DNA of 64,000 nucleotides, from assembly GCA_037447655.1 (NCBI GenBank), contig JBBHKE010000413.1, positions 60,001 through 124,000 of the forward strand, written 5' to 3'. Shown one piece after another: positions 12,429 to 22,144 of this stretch (position 1 is the stretch's first letter; every line of letters begins with the position of its first letter). The DNA comes from Zygnema cylindricum (Eukaryota; Streptophyta; Zygnematophyceae; Zygnematales; Zygnemataceae). A program made the translations under genes and the position numbers. The notes under the pieces were generated by a model. The model ran no database searches and was not told the origin of the DNA. It saw nothing but the letters and a program-made list of their open reading frames with translations.

Positions 12429-12937
12429 AGCGACACCCACCAGCAATTGATAGCCTCGTCAGCAAGTAGTAGTATCGTCCGCCTCGCAATCCCTCATCCC
12501 GAGACTGAGCCGTCGACCAATAGTCGCTGTCAGCGACAGACGTCTCCCATAGAAATCGCCTCCAACTTTTCACACGGGAGAGAGAAATTCAAAGATATCA
12601 CCCGAAAGGTACTACAGTAGCGAATAACGACAAAAAGTCAGCGACGGAGGCGCCGACATCGTCGGAAAAATAGGGGGAAGGGAAGGAACCAATAGTCTAC
12701 CATGCAAGACTTGCTGAGTCAGTCGTAGGCTCGTAGCCCCCCCTACTCAAATACCGTACTTTCAAATCGCACTTTCCATCTTCCACAATTCCTCCCAGGG
12801 TTGCCACACCTGTGACATAGAAAATTAACGTTTTCTGACATCATCAAATATGACGTCATTTCCGTATAGTATCGGTACGTGTATCTGACAGTAATCGAAA
12901 ACCTAACGGTCACGATACAGAGAGCATTCCCGTCCGT
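12429..12937 (-). promoter_or_regulatory. Upstream region of PYRR
   Basis: About 500 bp between the PYRR start codon and the first repeat. It should hold the 5' UTR and promoter. I see no clear TATA box. A small palindrome 'gtcgctgtcagcgac' lies near 12525. Confidence 0.3.
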
Positions 12938-13569
12938 CAGAGGTCGCAAACGGTCAACCGAAACCGTCACCGACCGTTAACCGACCGCCCGCGCCGGATC
13001 CGGAACGGATTCGGTTGCCAAATTTTGGGGGTCGGGCGGTTACGGTCGGTTGATTCACCAGGAAAAAAAAAACGGTCGGTTACGGTCGGTCAACCAAAAA
13101 ACCAAAAAAAATGAAAATTTTGTGATGTCTCTATAATCCAAACATTCTTGTACTTTTTACTCTTTGGGCATCGTGGAAGTACGTGGCATCATGATTAGCG
13201 TCGCAAATCTGACACAGTACTGAAGTAAGCTATTTATTTCGCAAATCAAAGGGAACGCGACAAAGCGTCGCAAATCTGACACGGGAGTACACTATTCATT
13301 TCGCAAATCTTAGGGAACGCGAGAAATCGTAATTATTGGCTTATTCCGTTGTACATTGATTAATTTTGTACTTTTTCGGTTACGGGCGGGCACGGTTAGT
13401 CGCGAAAAATCAAGATTCGGTTAATTTTTTTTTTTCGTAAACGACGGTCAGTTAACGGTTAACAATTTTGGAGCGTGACAAAACTCGGTCGGGCGTCGGT
13501 TACTCAGATTTTGAAAAAAAAAAAACGGTCGGTTTCGGGTATGGATTTTTTTGACTTTTGCGACCTCTG
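12938..13569. mobile_element. CAGAGGTCGCAAA-ended TIR element, copy 1
   Basis: 632 bp with matching inverted ends, CAGAGGTCGCAAA and TTTGCGACCTCTG. The interior is rich in 'cggtcgg' and 'ggttacgg' and includes two tandem ~62-bp units starting 'gcgtcgcaaatctgacac' (about 13198-13327). Flanking 8-mers do not match, so the insertion is old or rearranged. No coding capacity. Confidence 0.65.
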
Positions 13570-13668
13570 AATCTCACACAATCTGTGAATGAATCTCGCA
13601 CTAAATTCTCGAATGTTCACAAATGTACATCTGAACTGCCGATGTCAATTAAATTTGAGTTTATGGTA

Positions 13669-14357
13669 CACCCTGAATCGCTATTAGTGTTAATAATTTT
13701 TTCGTCACTAAAAACAACTTTTTCCCGTACACACTTGTCGGATTTTCGATTTGAGACCGCCAATCGGAAGCTAAGAATCCTACCTTTCAATCGCAACCGT
13801 CAGATCCACAGGCCGACAAGTGTGTACGGAGAAAAGATGTTTAAGAGACTAAAAACATTAACACTAATAGCGATACACGGCAGAGGTCGCAAACGGTTAA
13901 CCGAAACCGTAACCGACCGTTAACCGACCGCCCGCGTCGGATCCGGAACTGATTCGGGTGCCAAATTTGGGGGGTCGGTCGGATTCGGGCGGTTGATTCA
14001 CAGAAAAAAAAATTCGGTTACGGTCGGGTAAGCAAAAAACGAAAAAAAATGAAAGTTTTGTATCTCCATACTATCCAACATTATTGTACTTTGTACTCTT
14101 AATATCGTGGAAGACTGGAAGGTATGAGGGAGATGTACCATTAATTTTGTACTTTATTCGGGTACGGGCGGGTACGGGTAGTAGCGAGAAATCGAGTTTC
14201 AGTTAGATTTTATTTTCGTAAACGCGTTTCGGTTAACGGTCAACAATTTTGGAGCGTGACATAACCCAGTCGGGCGTCGGGTACTCAGATTTTGAAAAAA
14301 AAAATGGTCGGTTTCGGTTATCTAAAATTTTACTTTTGCGACCTCTGATACACGGTG
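13669..14357. mobile_element. CACC(G/C)TGAATCG TIR element interrupted by a hAT-like element
   Basis: The left end CACCCTGAATCGCTATTAGTG follows TA at 13667. The element runs to 13880, is split by the insertion at 13881-14347, and resumes at 14356-14357 before TA at 14358. Without the insertion its length is about 214 bp, like the other copies. Confidence 0.7.
13881..14347. mobile_element. CAGAGGTCGCAAA-ended TIR element, copy 2 (8-bp TSD)
   Basis: 467 bp with ends CAGAGGTCGCAAA and TTTGCGACCTCTG. It is flanked by a perfect 8-bp duplication ATACACGG (13873-13880 and 14348-14355) derived from the TIR of the element it entered. An 8-bp duplication with short TIRs indicates hAT-type mobilisation. 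Non-coding. Confidence 0.85.
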
Positions 14358-14503
14358 TACAGTGAGGAATCCTCTCAACACTTCAGTGTATCGGAATATC
14401 GTCATTTTTTGTATCGGCACATGCGTCGTGTTCCAAACTGTTACAATTGTAAAAGAAAAATCGGACCTCTTTTGGACTGCTATAACCTCGGTATAGTGGA
14501 CTA

Positions 14504-14698
14504 CAACGTGTATCGTTATTAGGGTTAATAATTTTTTCGCCAATAAAAACATATTATCTGCATACACACTTGTCCGATTTTCAATTTGAGACCGCTAGTC
14601 GGAAGCTGAGAACCTTACCATTCAATCGAAATCGTCAGATCTAAAATTGGACGTGGTCACGGCGAAAAAAACATTAACACTAATAGCGATTCACGGTG
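14504..14698. mobile_element. CACCGTG-type TIR element, copy
   Basis: Left end CAACGTGTATCGTTATTAG after TA at 14502. Right end CTAATAGCGATTCACGGTG, with the right TA changed to TG. The interior 'gagaccgctagtcggaagctgag' matches copies at 13669 and 15168. Confidence 0.7.
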
Positions 14699-14710
14699 TG
14701 CTGTAGTGGT

Positions 14711-15146
14711 CAAAAGGTCGCAATCAAGTACCCGAATCCGTACCTGACCATTACCCGACCGCCCCGCGTCGGATCCAGAACGGATTCGGGTGCCAAATTT
14801 GGGGGGCCGGTCGGATTCGGGCGGGTGATTTACAAAAAAAAAAAAAAAAACGTGTACGGTCAAATAAGCAAAAAACGAAAAAAAAATGAAGATTTTGTAC
14901 TGTCCATACTATCTAACATTTTTGTACTTTCTACTCTTGATATCGTGGAAGACTGGAAGGTATGAGGGAGATGTACCATTAATTTTGTACTTATTCGGGT
15001 ATGGGCAGATACGGGTAGTCGCGGGAAATCGAGTTTTGGTTAACTTTTATTTTCGTAAAAGCGTATCGGGTAACGGGTGTACAGATTTTGAAAACAACAA
15101 ATTTGTCTGTTTCGGGTATCTAAAATTTTGACTTTTGCGACCTCTG
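14711..15146. mobile_element. CAGAGGTCGCAAA-family TIR element, copy 3 (diverged)
   Basis: The left end 'caaaaggtcgcaa' and right end 'tttgcgacctctg' bracket the same 'cgggtgccaaatttggggg' interior as copies 1 and 2. No target duplication is visible. Confidence 0.6.
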
Positions 15147-15167
15147 ACCCTCAGTACAGTGGACCTA

Positions 15168-15364
15168 CACCGTGTATCGCTTATAGTGTTAATAAAATTT
15201 TCGCCAATCAAAACATATTTTCTGCGTACACACTTGTCCGAATTTCAATTTGAGACCGCCAGTCGGAATCTGAGAACCTTACCTTTCAATCGAAACCGTC
15301 AGATCTAAAGTCGGACATGTGTGTACGGCGAAAAAATCGTTGACACAAATAGCGATTCACGGTG
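15168..15364. mobile_element. CACCGTG-type TIR element, copy with TA target
   Basis: 197 bp. Ends CACCGTGTATCGC and GCGATTCACGGTG, flanked by TA at 15166-15167 and 15365-15366. The interior matches the copies at 13669 and 14504. Confidence 0.75.
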
Positions 15365-15381
15365 TACTGTACTGTACAATA

Positions 15382-15580
15382 CACCGCTAATCATTAATAG
15401 TTTTAAGAACATTAATTTGGTCGCTATTTTTTTTGGCCAAAAATCACAAAATTGAGTTAACAACAATATTTAAGGACGTGAACTACAATTTACCACACCT
15501 CCTTGCATTAAATTAGTGTTGTTAGTTCTAATTTCGCAGTATCACTAATAAATCTTTAACGCTAATAACGATTAGCGGTG
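15382..15580. mobile_element. CACCGCTAATC TIR element (related second family)
   Basis: About 199 bp. The left end is CACCGCTAATCATTAATAG after TA. The right end, reverse-complemented, is CACCGCTAATCGTTATTAG, with a TA one base further on. It begins within 20 bp of the preceding element. Confidence 0.6.
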
Positions 15581-16527
15581 GTAGGGATTTACAATTTTAC
15601 ATGCATAGTGAAATATTGTGACATTTGCTTTCTTTCATATTCGACTTTGATACAAGCTTTGACTTATATCGGTGTATGGGGTAAAGTATTTTGGAACTCA
15701 GCTTTCTATATATTTGTTTCACGCCCGTATAATTTGTGTACTATGTAACAGCCACATATTCAAATGAATAACGATAAATATTTCTTCTTCCACTATTTTC
15801 AGCATTTGCTTAAATGTTTTTTCAGACTGCGATTTATTATTATGATATATTATTACGATAAATTATCGGTGCTCGTGATTTTAAACGATCAACGATTAGA
15901 GAATGGTTTGAGTAAAAAAAACATACATGAGACTATGTATATAAATACAAACATTTCATGAACGCAACATAATATAAAGAAACATATAAAACAACAACAA
16001 TTGAGAAAATTAAAGGAGAAAAGACGGATCCTTCAATTCCGCAAAGTTTTCGCAGGAGAAAATGATCTTTAGTAATATTGTTTATTAGTATTTACTCCAC
16101 CTGAACAAAGTTCATATACACCCAAAAACCATATTTCATACAAATTTGTAACAAGAAAAGAAAAACAAAAACAACAAAAAAGCCACAATCCTTGTTTTTT
16201 ACATTCTCTCTCGAGTAAAAATTGACAAAATGGAAACATCCTGAAAAATAAAACTTCAACAAAAACGATTTGTCTCCAAATCTCCTAAATATCCTCAAAA
16301 TCCTCATTTTTTTTTCCAGGACCTCAACTTTCTCATTCCGTAACGGAAAACTTTTAACCTTTTTTATTGTACACCGTCTTTTACCGCTTTTCTGTGAAAG
16401 AAATAATACATTTGCGTAAAAAACAAACCTCTTGAAAAGATTTAGAAAAAAACAACCTCTAGAAAAAAGAAACAACCCCCCAAAAAAAACGACAAACGAA
16501 CAAAAAAAAACACTTGTTAGAGACCGT
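15581..16527. other. AT-rich intergenic stretch
   Basis: Sequence very rich in A and T with homopolymer runs. No gene or repeat was recognised. The frame at 16092-16475 on minus is Phe/Lys-rich and has no domain signature. Confidence 0.4.
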
Positions 16528-16640
16528 TCGTTTTGTCTTTTAGCTGTTTTGTCTTTCGGTCCCTATGTCTTTTAGGCCCTTCGTCTTTCAGATTTGTCTT
16601 TTTGGCGTTTTGTCATTTCCATGACTCTTTCAGTGTTTTG
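16528..16640. repeat. Short TTTTGTC-type tract after the GAD stop
   Basis: Degenerate units 'ttttgtcttt' like the long tract at 3406-4075. It lies directly downstream of the glutamate decarboxylase stop codon and may be in its 3' UTR. Confidence 0.6.
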
Positions 16641-16644
16641 TTTT

Positions 16645-17710
16645 TTAGCACACCCCGTTTGTCTTGTTCACGGAGTTCTTTTTAAATACATTCCAAGCTT
16701 TCAACTGGAGCAAAATATCGTCCAACGAATGACCCTCCACCGCTTTCTTTCTATCTTTCCTTCCTACTCTCTCTTCCTCTCCCTCTCCCTGCTCCTTCTC
16801 CTCCTTAGTCTTCTCCCCCAAAACCTTCTCAACTTTCGCCTCTCCCTCTCCTCCTCCCTCCTTCTCCACCTCATCCCTCTTCTCCAAAATTTTCTCCGCG
16901 ACAAAGGCGATCTCCCTCGGAGGATGTCGGTCGAGAAACTCGATCGATTTTTCGAGATCGCGCAAAAGTCGATCTCCGAGAGTTCGACTAAAATCCTCTC
17001 TCACGACGACTCGTAAAAGTATCACATTATCGGCATCGGGAGCCATAGTATAGGCCGGAACTATCCACCCAAATTGGCGTAGATGGTCGGCAATTTCGTA
17101 TTCGTCGAAATGAGTCCTATTTTTCAAACTAAAAGCGACCAATGGGACGCCGACGTCCTTCGAGAGGATTTTGAATCGTCCGGTTTTTAAAATTCCGGCT
17201 TGTAAATAATTGGCGTTTGCCAGGCAGGATTCCATTACCCCTTTGTACCCCTGGGGGATATAAATAGAGAAATAAATAAAGGGGAAAAAAAGGAGGAAGA
17301 AAAAGGGAAAAAAAGTAGAAAAAAATACATTTTTGTTTGAAGGAAGTAGGAGGGGAAGGAGGGAAAGGAGGGAAAAGAGGGAAAGGAAGGAGAGGAAGGG
17401 AATATTGAATGATTTGTTAATGTTAAAAGAAAGGGGAAGGAGGAGAGGGGACGGAAAGAGAGGGAATTTTTAAAGACTTAGTCGGTTTTTGGTATTTTTT
17501 CTACTTTTTTAGAAAGAAATAAATGAAACAAAGGGAAAGAAAAATAATAATAGCAACAATAACAACAACAACGATGATAATAATAACAAAAATAACAAGA
17601 ACAATTACAAGAATCATCATAATAATAACAACAATAGTAACAAGGATAAGAAAGTACCGCAAATCCCAAACGGATAAATTGGTAGTACTGAGCAATGAGC
17701 TGACTCGCTC
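16645..17710 (-). CDS. GAD: Glutamate decarboxylase, last two exons (5' part missing at assembly gap)
   Basis: Exons 17710-17658 and 17250-16645 with GT..AG borders. The first encodes the GASQLIAQYYQFIRLGF segment of the PLP-dependent decarboxylase fold. The second starts GYKGVMES and covers the small domain (GVPLVAFSLKN, GWIVPAYTM, VVVREDFSRTLGDRL). GAD converts glutamate to GABA and CO2 in the cytosol. After an unusually long Lys/Glu/Gly-rich linker the protein ends in LKAWNVFKKNSVNKTNGVC. The Trp followed by basic residues resembles the calmodulin-binding tail of plant GADs, which relieves autoinhibition. The first exon needs one base from an upstream exon (phase fits). That exon and the N-terminal two-thirds, including the PLP lysine, are absent. 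The N gap lies 220 bp upstream. Confidence 0.9.
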
Positions 17711-17931
17711 CTGTACTCACAAAAAATAAAAATAAAACCAAAAAAAAACAAAAGATGAGTGTTTACTTTACTTGCTTTGAAATTAGAATAGAATTGACAT
17801 GAATTGAAGTTATAATAACATGTGACTTGAATTGACTAAAGTTGACCCGAGGAAAAATGGAAAAAAAAAGTTAAATTTTCACACTACTTAAAATCACTTA
17901 ATTTGACTGTACTTTCTTTGCTACGGGAGGG

Positions 17932-17941
17932 NNNNNNNNNN
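17932..17941. other. Assembly gap (10 N)
   Basis: Ten N bases. Sequence to the left is GAD intron; sequence to the right is the interior of the CAGAGGTCGCAAA repeat. Confidence 0.99.
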
Positions 17942-18126
17942 GGGCGGGCACGGTTAGTCGCGAAAAATCAAGATTCGGTTAAATATTTTTTTCGTAAACG
18001 ACGGTCGGTTAACGGTTAACAATTTTGGAGCGTGACAAAACTCGGTCGGGCGTCGGTTACTCAGATTTTGAAAAAAAAAAAACGGTCGGTTTCGGGTATG
18101 ATTTTTTTTTACTTTTGCGACCTTTG
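17942..18126. mobile_element. Right half of a CAGAGGTCGCAAA-family element next to the gap
   Basis: Nearly identical to about 13384-13569 (start 'gggcgggcacggttagtcgcg', end 'cttttgcgaccttt'). The left half is lost in the gap. Confidence 0.75.
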
Positions 18127-18614
18127 CCTTCCGTCGCCGCTCTGTGCAATCACACGGGACAAATCGTTTTACGCACTTAAAGGCGCGAAATGCCAGTGAC
18201 CGTGTCTATTTAGTATGTAGCCATATGTGAGTGTCAATTCTCAAATGTTGTCGTTGACCGCCAGAGCCCCGTATATACAGAGTGCCATTAGTTGGTTATG
18301 CACGTTCTAGGCCAGGGCCCTCCTTTCGAAAAGTCTGCGAAACTCCGTCTTCGGTCACTGACAGAACGATACGCCAATCCAAGGAGTACGTAGACTTCGT
18401 TTTGAATAGGTACGTTAGCGAATCTAAAGATCTTAGGCCATTCCCCGTGTGCCAAAGTAAGGGTATTAGTCTGTCGTTTTCCTCAAAAACGTCACGCCGT
18501 ACCAATTAAAATAATCTAAAGATTTTAGGCCATGTCCCCGTGTGCCAAAGTAAGGGTATTATTCTGTCGTTTTCCTCAAAAACTTAGCGCCTTACAGTTT
18601 AACTTACGACCTTA
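18127..18614. repeat. Unassigned region with ~95-bp tandem duplication
   Basis: About 18419-18505 and 18512-18600 are two copies of 'aatctaaagat(c/t)ttaggccat..cccgtgtgccaaagtaagggtatta..ctgtcgttttcctc'. The open frame at 18282-18509 partly covers the duplication and has no recognised domain. Confidence 0.6.
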
Positions 18615-19998
18615 CTAAGGGTGAGGTTCCATTAGGGGGAAAATCTCGTTGTTTACTGAAAGCCGTACTGTTTCGTACAATGCCGTACCAAAAAAATAAA
18701 AATGTCAGAAAAACAAACCTACTGCATGAGTGATTTTATTCTCCACATTTATGGGCGTAAAAGTTGACCATCAGATGCAAAATCGGATACGCCATCGGCT
18801 GAACCTTTCAGTTCGCAACAAGTGACCCGGAGTAGGTCAATTCTAAGCGCGAGAAGGTATAGCATCGTGCCTCGTGGAAAAGTGAACAAATATCCATGAC
18901 GACCGCGTGACCAGGTGGGTACACGTCGCATATGACATGTGCCTTCTGTCAGGGAGGATGCGAGGCCACCGGAAGACGCAAGAAAATCTTTGCCGGATGA
19001 TATTGTTTCACGCTTCTGTTGCCATTCACTAACCATTCTAACATTTTCGTACGCTTTTACAAATCGTAAGTTTCGTCCGCCCATACATATTTTATTCAAT
19101 ACGCCGTACGAGTCACTTTTTACCTTCGTTGGTACAAACTGAACTAATAAAAGTGTGCCACGCAAATAAAATGTCGGCAACTGACCCGACACAATGGAAC
19201 GATGGCTTCAGTAAACGTATTTTTGACGTTTACTGAGACCGCCTAATGGAACAACGCTCTAAGGCTTCTTCTCTATCAGGCGCCGACAGTAATCGTACAG
19301 AAACGTTTACTGGCAGTAATACTTCGTTCACTTCTCCATCAGGTCGTGCCAGCAATAAAATCTATCGCGTACGTGCTTTCTTTCGATTGGAATGCACGCA
19401 GGTTCACGTTTTGACGGCGAGCAGTCGAAGATTCTAAAAGCACAATATCTGAACTCGTATCCGTACATCCAGCCGCAAAATTAAATTGCGTGAATGTACA
19501 ATTTGTACGTTCGTGTTTTGTATTTATTGTAGTTGGTTTGTTGTTCGTGTTTCGTCGTGGCGCCGCAAATTCCGGATGCCAGCGGATCGTGGAGGAGGCG
19601 TCACGACACATTCTTCAACAAATATTTTTTTTGGTGGTTTTCATTGGATTTGATTCCCGCTTGTCCGAAGGCGCGTGGCAAATGTTCGAAGGCGCGCGGC
19701 TCGTACGTGACCTTTTCACGCGTAAACATTTTACACGTCCGATGATTGGCCAGTCTCCTCCCTGAGGAGATTACACTAGCTAATCACTGGATGAAATGAT
19801 CACTTGCTTTGAAAACACATAATCAGACGATCGACGTTGTCGCCCAAGATTTTGGAGAATCTTGACGAATCTCCAATAATAATGTTTAAAAAAAAAAAAA
19901 AAAATACAGCCCTGTACGGAAATGAGCCGGATCTGTATGAAAATGCATTTTTCCTAGTAATGAACCCCACTTATCGCCTAATGGAGGTTCACCCTAAG
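18615..19998. mobile_element. Candidate TIR transposon (~1.4 kb), unclassified
   Basis: The ends CTAAGGGTGAGGTTCCATTAGG (18615-18636) and, reverse-complemented, CTTAGGGTGAACCTCCATTAGG (19977-19998) match at 18 of 22 positions in inverted orientation. An inner copy of 'CCTAATGGAAC' lies at about 19229. No transposase was recognised and no target duplication is visible. The open frames inside have no family motif. Could be coincidental or a fragment. Confidence 0.35.
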
Positions 19999-20002
19999 AG
20001 TG

Positions 20003-22144
20003 AAAAAGTAAAAGTACAATTTGCGTCATCTTCAAACTTAAAATGTACTACATGTTGTTATCTTGTGTTCTTCGACCCACGACGTCAAGAAACGTCATCT
20101 TCAAACTTTATCTTGAAACACATCGGCGATATGTTTTAAATTAAAGTATCACCACTCCACAAAAAATAAAATAGCATTGCACGTGTCAAAAGGTTTTAAA
20201 TTTTTTAATATATTTTAGACGACAAGGAAAAGTACACAATTTGTTTTGATTTGTCCGTTTACGTCCTGTGCGGTTTTTTTTGCAGGGGTATCAAGATTTC
20301 GATGCCATTTTCACGTCGACCGGACAAAAGACGCAAAGGCAAAGTGCATCTTGTTCAACCATAAAACGGCACAGGCAGGAAGAAGGTACGTCTACAATGT
20401 CATGGAAAGACATGCGACGTCACAAGCAGTTACAAAAAATGACGTGCGACAACAAAAATTGTAGACGTTGGCAACTGTCACAGGTATTGTCGATGTACAC
20501 AACCATCACAGACGTAAGTTACGATTTCGTTCTTACGTATCTGGACACTTCAAAACCGTGTATGGAGAATCTTCGTTATAATACAAAGTAAGTTTGCTAA
20601 GTTACAATTACATGGGGATTTGGCCTTATGGTTTTGATCTAACGGCCTTATGGTTTTGACAGTAACGGATGATAGAATGCACATCTGCAAGCCTCGCTTT
20701 GTCGCACCAACTCAAGCTACACAGTGAATCGCTATTAGTGGGAACAACAATCTATCGGCACCCCTAAATCACGACCCATTATCCCATTGTATAATTAATA
20801 ATACTATTTTTTCCTTTCACTAATATAGTTACAATATAGTTATTTGTGTATCTAATCTGATTTATTAGGTATTCAATTAGTGTGATGCACTAAGTATTTC
20901 AACCCGTCCACCCGATTACAAAAAATTGTCAAGTAACGTTGTTGACATTAGAGAGTGAATGGTACGTTCAAAGCTGTTCTAAAATGTTCAAACATGGATT
21001 ATGTAAACACACTGTTTTAACGATTACACTAGGCTATGTCCCCATGTAATCGTAATTTAGCGAACTTACTTTGTAATGGGAAGATATTTTGTACATATTT
21101 ATCGAGTGTCACAATGTGCTAAAAGTGGATGCGATGGAAAAATACCAGGTTCAGTATGATAATCCATCTTAGCCACTATGTACAGTCACCTTCACTTCAT
21201 CTATCAATTATATAGCCATGTGTTAATGCTTCCGAAATGTAGAAAGCTTTTCAACCGTTGAATCCTTATTTGCTTTCCAACTTTAAGCCATTAACAAGCG
21301 ACCACATGGTGGAATACTATTGAAAACTAAATAACGTTCAGTTTTTTAGTCATCCACCTCATTTGTTCTTGAAATAAAATTGTTAACACTACACTTCTAC
21401 ATTCTAATTTTTTCCTAGCACTAATAGCAACATGCAGGTTCCATAGTACAGTTGTTAGGGCCTCAAGGGGATTAAGAACAAAGTTTTAAGGTTAAGAGTC
21501 ACCTCTACCACTTTAAAACCGTATACTGTTCCAGAGCTTTATGATTTAACCTTAAATATGTTCAAACCCCCATAAAAAACAATGATCATATGATTGGGTT
21601 TGCAATCAAGTTGAGACGACTGGTTCAACTGTTGCATTCACCAGAATATACACTACAAACAGAAAACAACATGATTGCAATCACAGTATCATTTTCTCCC
21701 TCATCCAACTCACTGGCTACAGATGAATTCACAGACCCTCGCGTGCACTATCTTTATCGAAGCGCCGGCAATACCCTCAACAGAACACCATTTTCATGTT
21801 CAGATACACCAAGCTAAACATCACTACCTGTACAGCTCTACTTGTTCCCTCGAAAAAGGTTCCATTTGATGCATATGTCACTTTAGTTCTTTTATCTAAA
21901 ACCTAATGGAGCTTCTAACAACAAGGAAAGCAAAAAGACAATGTAGACCTGTCCATCAGAGAATTCCACCTTATCCATATGATTGATTTTAGGGCAGCTT
22001 GTCATACTGTAAAAAATGATGATCATCAATCTCTTTCCTGGCTCACAAACCAGCACGTTATTGTCTAAATGATGACAAAATCTTATACTAGATGATGATT
22101 GTAGATGGAGCTGCAAATTTTCTGATTTTCAATAACGGCCCATA
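20003..22144. other. Intergenic region, no gene recognised
   Basis: The plus frame 20268-20591 follows a pyrimidine tract and 'tgcag' and could be a stray exon, but I recognise no domain in it. At about 20727 a single end resembling the TIR family (CACAGTGAATCGCTATTAGTG after TA) is present without a clear partner. The rest is AT-rich and unassigned. The left-most few hundred bases before 22145 should include the 3' UTR of the RRM gene. Confidence 0.4.

Noticed and set aside
20268-20591. An exon or zinc-binding protein
   Set aside because: A 'tgcag' precedes it and a few Cys are present, but no family pattern or neighbouring exon could be found.
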